This document shows, piece after piece, positions 1-6,932 of a stretch of DNA of 13,372 nucleotides. Below the pieces are notes generated by a model, which worked only from the letters and a program-made list of their open reading frames with translations, was not told where the DNA came from and ran no database searches. A program made the translations under genes and the position numbers. This DNA comes from Bacteroidales bacterium (lineage in GTDB: Bacteria > Bacteroidota > Bacteroidia > Bacteroidales > SMBSF39), in NCBI GenBank assembly GCA_021107685.1, contig JAIOSH010000202.1:1-13372 (forward strand), given 5' to 3'. Position 1 is the first letter of the stretch. Each line of letters starts with the position of its first letter.

Positions 1-11
1 ATTTAAAATCT

Positions 12-818
12 ATGAAAAAACTTAGTTATTTATTAGGATTACTGCTTATTGCAGGTATGATTTTCAGTTCATGTAAAAAAGATGAAGATGATAATGACCC
101 AATTGACCTTACACCTACAATTAATTTAAAAGGTGATGCCGGTTATACATCCGGCGATGTAACCATAAATGAAGGAGATACAATTTTAGTAGGTATTATT
201 GCATTATCAAATACAAATTCAGGAAAAAAGCTTACTAATTTTAAATTAACACTTACTTCTAACAATGTTCCGCAAGTGCTTATTGATTCAACTTTAAACG
301 GTACTACTTTCGATGTTAATTACAAGATAGGTTTTCCTGATGCCAGTGTAGTTCGGTTATCTGCAAAAATTACAGATAAAGATGGACAATCAAAAGAAAT
401 TTCTTTTAACATTACAATAGAAGAAGTGGCAACTCCTTTGGATGCTGCTGCTGATTTTACATGGCAAAGGATTGGTGCTAATCCTGGTACCGGCTTAGAT
501 ATGTTTGGATTAAAATGGACATGGAATGGAAAAGCAGTTAATGCTAAAATTGAAAAAGACGGTGCAGATAAGTTAGTACAACTGTCTTCAGCAGAATGGA
601 ATTCAATTGAGACAAAAGAAGATTTAGCTGCTGCAGTTGAAGCTGCTGCTGATATTAGTATTTACGAAGGTGTTTCAGCAGAAGCAAGTGCAACTTATGA
701 TGATGTGTTGGCAACCAAATACAATGGTGAATATTTTATCATTCATGTTGAGAATGCTACTGTTGAAACCGGCACAGGTGGTACAACAATAACAATAACC
801 GGAGAGTATAAAAAATAA
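12..818 (+). CDS. Secreted lipoprotein of unknown function
   Basis: This 268-residue protein begins with a lipoprotein signal peptide: Lys at positions 2-3, a hydrophobic core at about 4-17, then FSS-Cys with the acylated cysteine at residue 21. The cysteine is followed by KKDEDDND; an acidic stretch at this point is known in Bacteroidota as a signal for export to the outer face of the outer membrane, so a surface location is inferred. The rest looks beta-rich. Residues about 33-140 resemble an Ig-like domain ending in a strand of the ITIEE type, and a second part (about 145-268) includes an Ala-rich helix near 205-215 and ends in alternating strand residues (TITITGEYKK). I recognise no named family and no catalytic motif. 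The start is the only ATG giving an intact signal peptide; only 11 bases of leader are in the window, so promoter and upstream neighbour are unseen. The gene is alone on this strand and probably ends at the hairpin at 972-1000. Confidence 0.85.
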   Translation: MKKLSYLLGLLLIAGMIFSSCKKDEDDNDPIDLTPTINLKGDAGYTSGDVTINEGDTILVGIIALSNTNSGKKLTNFKLTLTSNNVPQVLIDSTLNGTTFDVNYKIGFPDASVVRLSAKITDKDGQSKEISFNITIEEVATPLDAAADFTWQRIGANPGTGLDMFGLKWTWNGKAVNAKIEKDGADKLVQLSSAEWNSIETKEDLAAAVEAAADISIYEGVSAEASATYDDVLATKYNGEYFIIHVENATVETGTGGTTITITGEYKK

Positions 819-819
819 C

Positions 820-936
820 AAATGACAAGCACCATCCCGAGTACTCGGGACAATGACCAAAACAGTTTCGGTCATTTGATAATTGATATTTGGAATTTAT
901 TTGTGATTTGTAATTTGTGATTTGGTGCTTCATTTT
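820..936. repeat. Nested palindromic intergenic repeat
   Basis: Three inverted repeats are packed into the gap after the lipoprotein gene. The outer arms are AAGCACCA (827-834) and TGGTGCTT (923-930), with similar flanking AAATG/CATTT. Inside lie a perfect 16-bp palindrome TCCCGAGTACTCGGGA (835-850) and a hairpin with arms AATGACC (852-858) and GGTCATT (870-876). The remainder (about 877-922) is a low-complexity run of TGATTTG/TAATTTG-like units. Such decayed repeats are common between genes in Bacteroidota. No coding content is evident, and the reverse-strand reading frames across it are repeat translations. Confidence 0.65.
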
Positions 937-971
937 ATGTAAATCTTTGACTTTAAAGACTGACACTAATT

Positions 972-1000
972 AAACGAGGTGCTTAGGCACCTCGTTTTTT
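972..1000 (+). terminator. Intrinsic terminator of the lipoprotein gene
   Basis: A perfect 11-bp stem, AAACGAGGTGC (972-982) pairing with GCACCTCGTTT (987-997), closes a TTAG loop and runs into a T tract ending at 1000. This is a strong rho-independent terminator for plus-strand transcription. On the minus strand the stem is followed only by TTTAATTA, so termination of miaA here would be weaker. The miaA stop codon (985-983) sits in the loop, so the right half of the hairpin is also coding sequence. Confidence 0.85.
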
Positions 1001-1894
1001 ATATATTTTCAAAATCAACTCCATCTTTTCAGAAATATCCAATTCACCGTCAATCCAGTTAATTTCAAAACCATTCTTTTCCATTCTCCTGAACCAGGTC
1101 ATTTGTCGCTTGGCAAATTGATGTATTGCAATGTTTAATAATCTAAACATCTCATTATACGACAATTCTCCTAAAATATATTGTGTAATAAATTTATATT
1201 CCAATCCATAAAACTTTAATTGTTCCGAAGTAATTCCCTTGTTCAACAAATTCTCTACTTCCATTATCATACCTTTTTCTAATCTTGTTTTTAACCTTTC
1301 TGTTATCCTTGCCCGTATTATATTCCTTTCGAAATGAATACCAAAAATTACAGTTTTTATTTCAGGGAATTCTCTTTCAGATTCAGGATGCCCGGCATAA
1401 TACTGTTGTATTTCAATAGCTCTGATAAGCCTGTTTCTATCTTTAATATCCGTAATATTATGCAATGAACGAGAGGAACTAAGCATTCTTATAAGATATT
1501 GTTCATTCTTATTTTCCAAATCCTGTCTTAAGGATTTATTTTCAGGAACATAAAATATCTTATATCCTTTTAATATTGCCTCAATATACATTCCTGTACC
1601 TCCACACAGAACTGGAAGTTTTTTCTTTGCAATAATATTTTTATAAGCTCTTAAAAAATCCCGCTGATACTCATAAACATTATACTCATAACCTGGCTCA
1701 ACTATGTCAATCAAATGATAAGGAATTATTTTTTTATTTACAATATAATCATCAAGGTCCTTACCTGTGCCAATATCCATACCTTTATAAACCTGCCTTG
1801 AATCTGCACTTATTATTTCGCCGTTTAATTTATCAGCAATATGAGCAGACAGAGCAGTTTTTCCTGTAGCTGTTGGTCCAAGTATTGTAATCAT
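983..1894 (-). CDS. miaA: tRNA dimethylallyltransferase, divergent MiaA type
   Basis: MiaA transfers the dimethylallyl group of DMAPP to N6 of A37 in tRNAs that read codons starting with U. The 303-residue length fits the family. Visible motifs are the P-loop GPTATGKT (6-13), DSRQVYKGMDIGTGK (31-45), HLIDI (60-64), GGTGMYIEA (98-106), the NRLIRAIEI helix (153-161) and AKRQMTWFR near the C-terminus (261-269). Several positions differ from textbook MiaA: GTGKDLDDY where GTAKP is usual, EPGYEYNVYEYQRDF in the next segment, and GLEYKF where GLGYRE-type residues are usual. From memory, some Bacteroidota carry two miaA-like genes and this looks like the less canonical one. The ATG shares one base with the stop codon of the glycosyltransferase gene (TAATG), so the two are probably translationally coupled. 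The last residues, KKRGA, are encoded inside the opposing terminator hairpin. Confidence 0.9.
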   Translation of the reverse strand: MITILGPTATGKTALSAHIADKLNGEIISADSRQVYKGMDIGTGKDLDDYIVNKKIIPYHLIDIVEPGYEYNVYEYQRDFLRAYKNIIAKKKLPVLCGGTGMYIEAILKGYKIFYVPENKSLRQDLENKNEQYLIRMLSSSRSLHNITDIKDRNRLIRAIEIQQYYAGHPESEREFPEIKTVIFGIHFERNIIRARITERLKTRLEKGMIMEVENLLNKGITSEQLKFYGLEYKFITQYILGELSYNEMFRLLNIAIHQFAKRQMTWFRRMEKNGFEINWIDGELDISEKMELILKIYKKRGA

Positions 1895-3108
1895 TATTTT
1901 GATTGATATTCTGTTTCTTTATCCATTAAAAAATTTCTAATCTCATCTAATTCCTCAATTTTGGAATTTTGGAAAGAAAAACTATCAAAATTAACATTTA
2001 AATTTTTTATTTGCTTTCCATAAAATTTTATAAGAAACTTAATAAGACATTCTTCATCTGAATAATTAATCCTTTTTTGTCTTGATTTTAAATATTGTAA
2101 TATTCGCAATCCGTCAATTTTATGATGTGCAGCTTTAACAAACTGCTCCGTGGTTTTAAAATTTTTCCTAAGCGGTTGCCACAGTTCTTTTTGCTTAAAT
2201 TGTGATTTTAAAAAATCGCTCATAGGAGTTTCAACATCCTTAAAAAATAAATCAGGAAAAAGCTTATACGTTTTTTTTATATCATCAAAAAGACTATAAT
2301 GATAAATTGGATAACTTGTCCAATCCCCTGCCCTACCCTTTATCATAGCTGGTCCTGTGCCAAAAAACACCCTGTCGGAAAAACGTGCTGCCGGAAAAAC
2401 TTTTTCTGTGTTACAACATATTATCTCACCAAATTTTCTTAATTTCTGTAAAAAATAAAAATCTTCACCGCTCTTATGTGGGGTTATACCACCGACAGCC
2501 CTGTAAGACCAAACAGGCAAAACAATTGCCGAGCCTAATGCTGAAAAACTATACGGACTTTTAATCCGCCATAAATTTACAGAATAATGACGCATATAAA
2601 TTTCGTAATGCAAAATTGCTCTGTTGGTTTCCTCATCTTGTTCCAATTTATGATAATAAGGAACAGATATTGCAACTGCTTTTGGATTGTCTTTAATATT
2701 TTCAATTATAGAAGAAAAATAATTCTCTGAAAAAGTCGTATCAGCATCAAGACTAACAATAATGTCATTTTCGTTGGCTTTGTCATTTATGGCATCCATA
2801 AGTGTTTTACGTGCCCAGCCAACACCATAATGCTTATGATTCCAGCCCTTACCTATACTGCTTTTGTCAATAATTGTAACAGGTAATTTTTTTATTTTTT
2901 GAAGATAAGAAATTGTTTCCTGATTATTTTTATAAATAGCTGATTTTTCTTCATCATTCCACCATTTATCCGGCTGATTGATACATATAAATAATTCAAA
3001 ATCACGATAATTTTGTTTCTCAACTGAAGCTATAAATTTAGGTAAAAAATCAAGTTCATTTAATACCGGTAAAGCAATATATATTTTTGGAGAGGGTTCT
3101 AACACCAT
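1894..3108 (-). CDS. Family 2 glycosyltransferase
   Basis: This 404-residue protein has the GT-A layout of family 2 glycosyltransferases. It starts with a strand and loop YIALPVLNELDFLPKFIASV (10-29), has a metal-binding DxD-type motif SLDADT (119-124), and a later acidic motif SGEDFYFLQKLRKFG (213-227) that would supply the catalytic base. Family members transfer a sugar from a nucleotide-sugar donor; donor and acceptor cannot be read from the sequence. No membrane segment is seen, so it is probably cytoplasmic or peripheral. The C-terminal 130 residues or so are Lys-rich and helical and match nothing I recognise. It is the first clear gene of a two-gene unit with miaA, overlapping it by one base. 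A possible remnant of another gene ends only four bases before its ATG. Confidence 0.82.
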   Translation of the reverse strand: MVLEPSPKIYIALPVLNELDFLPKFIASVEKQNYRDFELFICINQPDKWWNDEEKSAIYKNNQETISYLQKIKKLPVTIIDKSSIGKGWNHKHYGVGWARKTLMDAINDKANENDIIVSLDADTTFSENYFSSIIENIKDNPKAVAISVPYYHKLEQDEETNRAILHYEIYMRHYSVNLWRIKSPYSFSALGSAIVLPVWSYRAVGGITPHKSGEDFYFLQKLRKFGEIICCNTEKVFPAARFSDRVFFGTGPAMIKGRAGDWTSYPIYHYSLFDDIKKTYKLFPDLFFKDVETPMSDFLKSQFKQKELWQPLRKNFKTTEQFVKAAHHKIDGLRILQYLKSRQKRINYSDEECLIKFLIKFYGKQIKNLNVNFDSFSFQNSKIEELDEIRNFLMDKETEYQSK

Positions 3109-3112
3109 TTTA

Positions 3113-3208
3113 TTATTTTATTTCCAATTTTTTAAACGACCTGTTTTTAATAAGTGACCGGATAGGCTTCATAATTCTCTCAAACAATCTTATGTCTTCT
3201 GTTATGAT
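3113..3208 (-). pseudogene. Possible 3' remnant of a truncated gene
   Basis: On the minus strand, an open frame from about 3208 reads IITEDIRLFERIMKPIRS and continues to a TAA at 3115-3113, four bases before the glycosyltransferase ATG. The residues look protein-like (mixed charge and hydrophobic) rather than low-complexity. Upstream the frame runs into the repeat tract at about 3202-3245. This would fit the last codons of a gene that once formed an operon with the glycosyltransferase and was cut by repeat insertion. A 19-residue leader peptide starting at the ATG at 3172 is an alternative. The family is not recognised. Confidence 0.3.
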
Positions 3209-3253
3209 TTTTTTTAGACGCAGATAACACTGATTTTTTATGATTTGATTAAG
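3202..3253. repeat. Short interspersed repeat copy beside the GxxExxY gene
   Basis: The stretch TAGACGCAGATAACACTGAT (3215-3234) and its TTTTTATGAT tail match the sequence at 3696-3725 on the other side of the GxxExxY gene, in the same orientation, at about 25 of 30 positions. It belongs to the GACGCNGATTAACGC-like intergenic repeat that is expanded at 3694-3858. Confidence 0.65.
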
Positions 3254-3254
3254 T

Positions 3255-3662
3255 TTAATCATTTCTTTTAAGTTTCTGTAAATATTCTTTTGTTAATACT
3301 CTTCGTTTAAACTCAGGTTTAGGCCCGAAATTCAATAAAAGCCCTACTTCTATTTCTGTGGCTTTCAAATAATTTACCAAAACTGTTTCATGTATAGGCG
3401 CTAATGTTTCTATAGCCTTTAGTTCAACAATCACTGATTTTTCAACAAGGATATCGGCACAATAATCACCTACTTGACTATCATCGTAAAATACTGTAAT
3501 CGGCAACTGATTTGAACAGTTTAAACCGAGTTTTCTTAATTCAATAAGCATAGCGTTCTCGTAAACCTTTTCAAGAAATCCGTATCCCAGTATGTTGTAA
3601 ACATTATAAAATGCTTTAATTATTAAACCGGTTATGTTGGTATGTTTGTAATTTTCTTTCAT
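3255..3662 (-). CDS. GxxExxY protein, PD-(D/E)xK-like
   Basis: This 135-residue protein carries the family signature GFLEKVY (28-34), followed by a Gln-containing strand (Q52), D70, and VELKAI, in which E80-x-K82 completes a D...ExK arrangement like that of PD-(D/E)xK nucleases. The family's LLNFG motif is at 109-113. Length is typical and no part seems missing. The biochemical role of GxxExxY proteins is not established; a nuclease-like fold is inferred from the motif. The gene stands alone on the minus strand, divergent from yidC, with related short repeats on both sides (3202-3253 and 3694-3858). I recall such proteins often sitting in repeat-rich gaps of this kind. The ATG at 3662 is chosen because it gives the usual N-terminus and no earlier in-frame start is apparent. 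Confidence 0.85.
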   Translation of the reverse strand: MKENYKHTNITGLIIKAFYNVYNILGYGFLEKVYENAMLIELRKLGLNCSNQLPITVFYDDSQVGDYCADILVEKSVIVELKAIETLAPIHETVLVNYLKATEIEVGLLLNFGPKPEFKRRVLTKEYLQKLKRND

Positions 3663-3693
3663 GTTTTTTTTGATGCGAATTTACGCATATTTT

Positions 3694-3858
3694 ATTAGAC
3701 ACAGATAACGCGGATTTTCTATAATTTTTTTAGACGCGGATTTATTATGATCCTTATCAGCGTTTTTCCGCGGTGATCTGCATCAGTAAATTTTTGACGC
3801 TGATTAACGCTGATTTATTATGATTTTTTTCAGCATTTTTCAGCGTAAATCAGTGTCG
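3694..3858. repeat. Cluster of GACGC-GATTAACGC-type intergenic repeats
   Basis: The gap between the GxxExxY gene and yidC holds several related units: 3696-3725, 3731-3751 and 3795-3824 in direct orientation, and inverted pieces at about 3756-3786 and 3831-3858. The units at 3796-3813 and 3840-3857 form an inverted repeat with 16 of 18 positions pairing. The left-hand copy at 3215-3244 lies beyond the gene. This fits a short-repeat family known as filler in many Bacteroidota and other genomes. The rest of the gap up to 3990 is AT-rich with a small hairpin (arms TTGAGTTT 3874-3881 and AAACTCAA 3897-3904) and no gene. Confidence 0.7.
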
Positions 3859-3991
3859 TAATTATATTACAGTTTGAGTTTATTTAAACTTGAAAAAAAC
3901 TCAATGCAATATTTCAGCCTGAAAATAAGTGTAATATTAATAATATTTAGCCGTTATTTTAAAAATTAATTTCTAATTTATACATTTCGAT

Positions 3992-3999
3992 TATCTTTG
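3992..3999 (+). promoter_or_regulatory. Probable yidC promoter, -7 element TATCTTTG
   Basis: TATCTTTG fits the Bacteroidota -7 consensus TAnnTTTG exactly and lies 29 bases before the yidC ATG. A clear TTTG-type -33 element is not visible at the usual distance. Transcription would begin near 4003-4006, giving a short A-rich leader with no Shine-Dalgarno sequence. Confidence 0.55.
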
Positions 4000-4028
4000 C
4001 CCAAAAAAAATAATATTATCATAATAAA

Positions 4029-5993
4029 ATGAATAAAAATACTATTACCGGACTAATTCTGATATTTATAATACTTATTGTGTATAGTCTTTGGATGACA
4101 CCTTCCAAAGAAGAACAGCAAGCATTAAAAAGACAACAGGATTCAATGTTAGTTGTAAGGCAAGTAAAGCAAAGGATTGCCGATTCTATTGCACTAGTAC
4201 AGGAAAAAGCAAATAAAGAATTACAAGCAGATTCTTTAATTATTGCTACTATTACGGATGAACAAGAAAAAACCGATAAATCATCAGAAATATCAAAATA
4301 TAAAGATAAGCTTGGTGATTTTGCAAATTCTGCTATTGGTAAAGAAAAATTTTATACTCTTGAAAACGATCTGCTCAAACTGACAATATCTTCTCATGGA
4401 GGTAAAATAGCTTCTGTGCAATTAAAAGATTACCAAACTTATGATTCACTCCCATTAATATTATTTACCCCAGATGATACTAAATTCGGTTTTTCTTTCT
4501 TTGCTAATAACAGGGTAATTAGTACTAATGAGCTTTTTTTTCAAGCCTTTTTGGAAAATCCTGCATATAAAGGAAAAGAATCAATAATAATTAGCGGTAC
4601 GGATTCTTTAATTTTTGCAATGCGGCTTTATACAGATGCATTAGACACTTCTTTTAATAAAAATAAATATATTGAATTTCAATATATACTAAGAGGTGAT
4701 AATTATATGATAGGATACAATATCAACTTTGTTGGTTTGCAAGACATTATTGATCCTGGCACAAATTTCCTTGATATTGAATGGAGTACAAATCTTCGTA
4801 CGCAGGAAAAAAGTATTGACAGATTTAATGGACCTACAATTTATTATAAATATTACAAGGAGGATGTTGATTATCTTTCAGAAACCAAAGACGATGAAGA
4901 ATCATTAAAAACAAAGGTTAAATGGATATCATATAAACAACATTTTTTCTCTTCAACATTAATTGCTAATAGCTATTTTTTAAATGCAGATATCAAAACA
5001 CTTACAGAATCAGATACACACTCCCGGTATCTTAAATCTATGACTTCATTAATCGGAGTTCCTTTTTCATTAACTGATAATCAAAGTATCGGGTTATCGT
5101 TTTATTTTGGGCCTAATAAATTTAAAACTCTTAGGAAATATGATCTTGCTTTAGAACGTCAAATACCAATAGGCTGGAGTTTTTTCCTTATGGCTTGGAT
5201 AAACAGATATGCAGTGATTCCTGTATTTGATTTCCTTGGCACCTTTGGCTGGAATTACGGTATTATTATTTTAGTGCTTACAATACTTTTAAAAACCGTC
5301 TTATTTCCTATTGCATATAAAACGTATAAGTCATCTGCTAAAATGCGTGTGTTAAAGCCTGAAATTGATGAATTAGCCAAAAAATTTCCAAAAAAGGAAG
5401 ATGCTATGAAAAAGCAGCAAGCCACTATGTCTTTGTATAAAAAAGCAGGTGTAAATCCTATGGCAGGCTGTGTGCCAATGTTGCTGCAAATGCCGATCCT
5501 TTTTGCAATGTTCCGGTTCTTCCCTTCATCAATTGAACTAAGACAGCAACCTTTTCTTTGGGCTCATGATTTATCAAGTTATGATTCAATTTATAATTTA
5601 CCTTTTGACATCCCTTTTTATGGCGACCATGTCAGCTTATTTACATTACTAATGACAGTTTCAACAATATTATATACGAAAGTCAATAACGAATTAATGG
5701 GATCGACCAGCACACAGATGCCAGGAATGAAAATGATGATGTATATAATGCCTGTTATGTTCCTTGGGATTTTTAATAATTATGCTTCAGGATTAAGTTA
5801 TTATTACCTTTTGGCTAATTTAATAACATTTGCCCAAATGTTCCTGATAAGAAAAACTATTGATGAGAAAAAAATTCTTAAACAGATACAGGAATACAAA
5901 AAAAAGCCTGCTAAAAAAACATCAGGATTTCAGAAACGCCTTGAAGAAATGTCAAAAAAAAGAGGCTATAAACCTTCTTCTAAAAAGAGATAG
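4029..5993 (+). CDS. yidC: Membrane protein insertase YidC
   Basis: YidC inserts and folds inner-membrane proteins, alone or with SecYEG. The 654-residue protein has an N-terminal membrane segment (about 7-23), a charged linker, a large beta-rich periplasmic domain (about 105-375), then the conserved YidC/Oxa1 core. The core shows membrane segments at about 382-403 and 408-428, the cytoplasmic helical hairpin SSAKMRVLKPEIDELAKKF (435-453) continuing through QQATMSLYKKAGVNPMAG (463-480), and further segments near 481-498, 536-550 and 569-605. K422, in TILLKTVLFP, falls where E. coli YidC has its functional groove Arg (R366); I recall Lys there in other Bacteroidota. The tail from about 608 is very rich in Lys and Arg, consistent with ribosome contact. 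Length is normal for the phylum. The gene is transcribed alone here, divergent from the GxxExxY gene and convergent with the DUF218 gene. Confidence 0.96.
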   Translation: MNKNTITGLILIFIILIVYSLWMTPSKEEQQALKRQQDSMLVVRQVKQRIADSIALVQEKANKELQADSLIIATITDEQEKTDKSSEISKYKDKLGDFANSAIGKEKFYTLENDLLKLTISSHGGKIASVQLKDYQTYDSLPLILFTPDDTKFGFSFFANNRVISTNELFFQAFLENPAYKGKESIIISGTDSLIFAMRLYTDALDTSFNKNKYIEFQYILRGDNYMIGYNINFVGLQDIIDPGTNFLDIEWSTNLRTQEKSIDRFNGPTIYYKYYKEDVDYLSETKDDEESLKTKVKWISYKQHFFSSTLIANSYFLNADIKTLTESDTHSRYLKSMTSLIGVPFSLTDNQSIGLSFYFGPNKFKTLRKYDLALERQIPIGWSFFLMAWINRYAVIPVFDFLGTFGWNYGIIILVLTILLKTVLFPIAYKTYKSSAKMRVLKPEIDELAKKFPKKEDAMKKQQATMSLYKKAGVNPMAGCVPMLLQMPILFAMFRFFPSSIELRQQPFLWAHDLSSYDSIYNLPFDIPFYGDHVSLFTLLMTVSTILYTKVNNELMGSTSTQMPGMKMMMYIMPVMFLGIFNNYASGLSYYYLLANLITFAQMFLIRKTIDEKKILKQIQEYKKKPAKKTSGFQKRLEEMSKKRGYKPSSKKR

Positions 5994-5997
5994 ACCT

Positions 5998-6133
5998 TAT
6001 AAGTACTACTACTATTTTAGTGGAAATGCGTTAATGTGTTAATGATTAAATGCGTAAATGATTAAATCATTCTATCATTTTATCATTTTATCATTAATCC
6101 ATTACCCATTATATTCGTAGTAGAACCACTTTA
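5998..6133. repeat. Long imperfect palindrome between convergent genes
   Basis: The gap after yidC is built from ATTAATG/ATTAAATG-like units on the left (6025-6067) and their approximate complements ATCATTTT/ATTAATCC on the right (6069-6110). The halves pair over about 42 positions with about ten mismatches and almost no loop. Outer pieces also pair roughly: TATAAGTACTACTACTA on the left with the segment containing GTAGTAG and CCACTTTATA on the right. Its placement between the converging yidC and DUF218 genes allows a role as a two-way terminator, although no clean T tract follows either arm. Confidence 0.55.
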
Positions 6134-6898
6134 TATATATCCAAAAACAGAATATACAAAATATCCTGATACTTCATGTATTAAATTTTCCCATAGAATA
6201 AAATTTTCAGCTTTGGGAATAAAAAGATAATAAATATCAAACCTTCTTTCTCCTACAATTTTATTAGTACAATATGAAGCCGGTTTTATTCCTTCTTTGT
6301 TAAAACATGCCAAAGCACGTCGCATATGCAAGGCAGAAGTTATTAACAAATAATTCGAATCCGGGTAATTTTTTTTCAGGATATAAGAACTTTGTACGGC
6401 ATTTTCATGAGTGTTTTTTGAGATAGAATCTATAATAATATCATTTTCAGGAATGCCAATTGTTATTAAATATTTTTTTAAAATTACCGATTCAATCATT
6501 TCATTAAATACAAGACTACCGGAACCTCCGGAAATAAGAATTTTTTTTATCTTATCAGTCTTATACAATTCTACTGCCTGAAGGATTCTGTCAACATTTT
6601 CCCTGAATATAATACGGTCATTCTTTTTGTCAAATGTAACCATACCTCCGCCAAGTACTATTCCTACATTATAATTTTCAGTAAGATATTTGGTGCCGGT
6701 AATCGGAAGTTCCCATAAACGTATAAACTCATCAACAATAAAGGAATTAGAAAAGAAAAGAAAAACAATTACAGTAATAATTAAAGTCTTTCTTGATTTT
6801 TTCGGATTTTTTAATCCTAAAGACAATCCAAGCAATATTATTATCCATATTATTGGGGTCAATAAAAAGGAAAATATTTTAGAAATCACAAAAAACAT
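6131..6898 (-). CDS. DUF218 membrane protein of the ElyC/SanA/YdcF family
   Basis: The 255-residue length matches E. coli ElyC. Two membrane segments (about 4-28 and 37-55) anchor a DUF218 domain. The family motifs are visible: NVGIVLGGG (77-85), ILISGGSGS (120-128), the SKNTHENA motif (160-167) and LLITSALHMRRA (184-195). ElyC and SanA act in envelope integrity and peptidoglycan-precursor metabolism, but the reaction is not established for the family, so the exact role here is unknown. The gene lies 34 bases downstream of the methyltransferase gene on the same strand, so it may share its transcript, although it looks like a chromosomal neighbour rather than part of the restriction-modification pair. 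Its start is the first Met before the first hydrophobic segment. It ends next to the convergent palindrome at 5998-6133. Confidence 0.82.
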   Translation of the reverse strand: MFFVISKIFSFLLTPIIWIIILLGLSLGLKNPKKSRKTLIITVIVFLFFSNSFIVDEFIRLWELPITGTKYLTENYNVGIVLGGGMVTFDKKNDRIIFRENVDRILQAVELYKTDKIKKILISGGSGSLVFNEMIESVILKKYLITIGIPENDIIIDSISKNTHENAVQSSYILKKNYPDSNYLLITSALHMRRALACFNKEGIKPASYCTNKIVGERRFDIYYLFIPKAENFILWENLIHEVSGYFVYSVFGYI

Positions 6899-6932
6899 TT
6901 TAGAAATATTAATTTACTTTCAATATACTACT

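Noticed and set aside
757..966. Reverse-strand frames of 66-69 residues (675-875 and 757-966) over the lipoprotein end and the repeat
   Set aside because: They overlap a real gene or are translations of low-complexity intergenic repeats (ITNYKSQINSKYQ-type peptides), a common artefact.
3109..3254. A clear promoter for the glycosyltransferase-miaA unit
   Set aside because: No exact TAnnTTTG element was found on the minus strand in this gap, so no site is called.
5860..6042. 60-residue plus-strand frame over the end of yidC
   Set aside because: It lies in another frame of the Lys-rich yidC tail and has no independent support.
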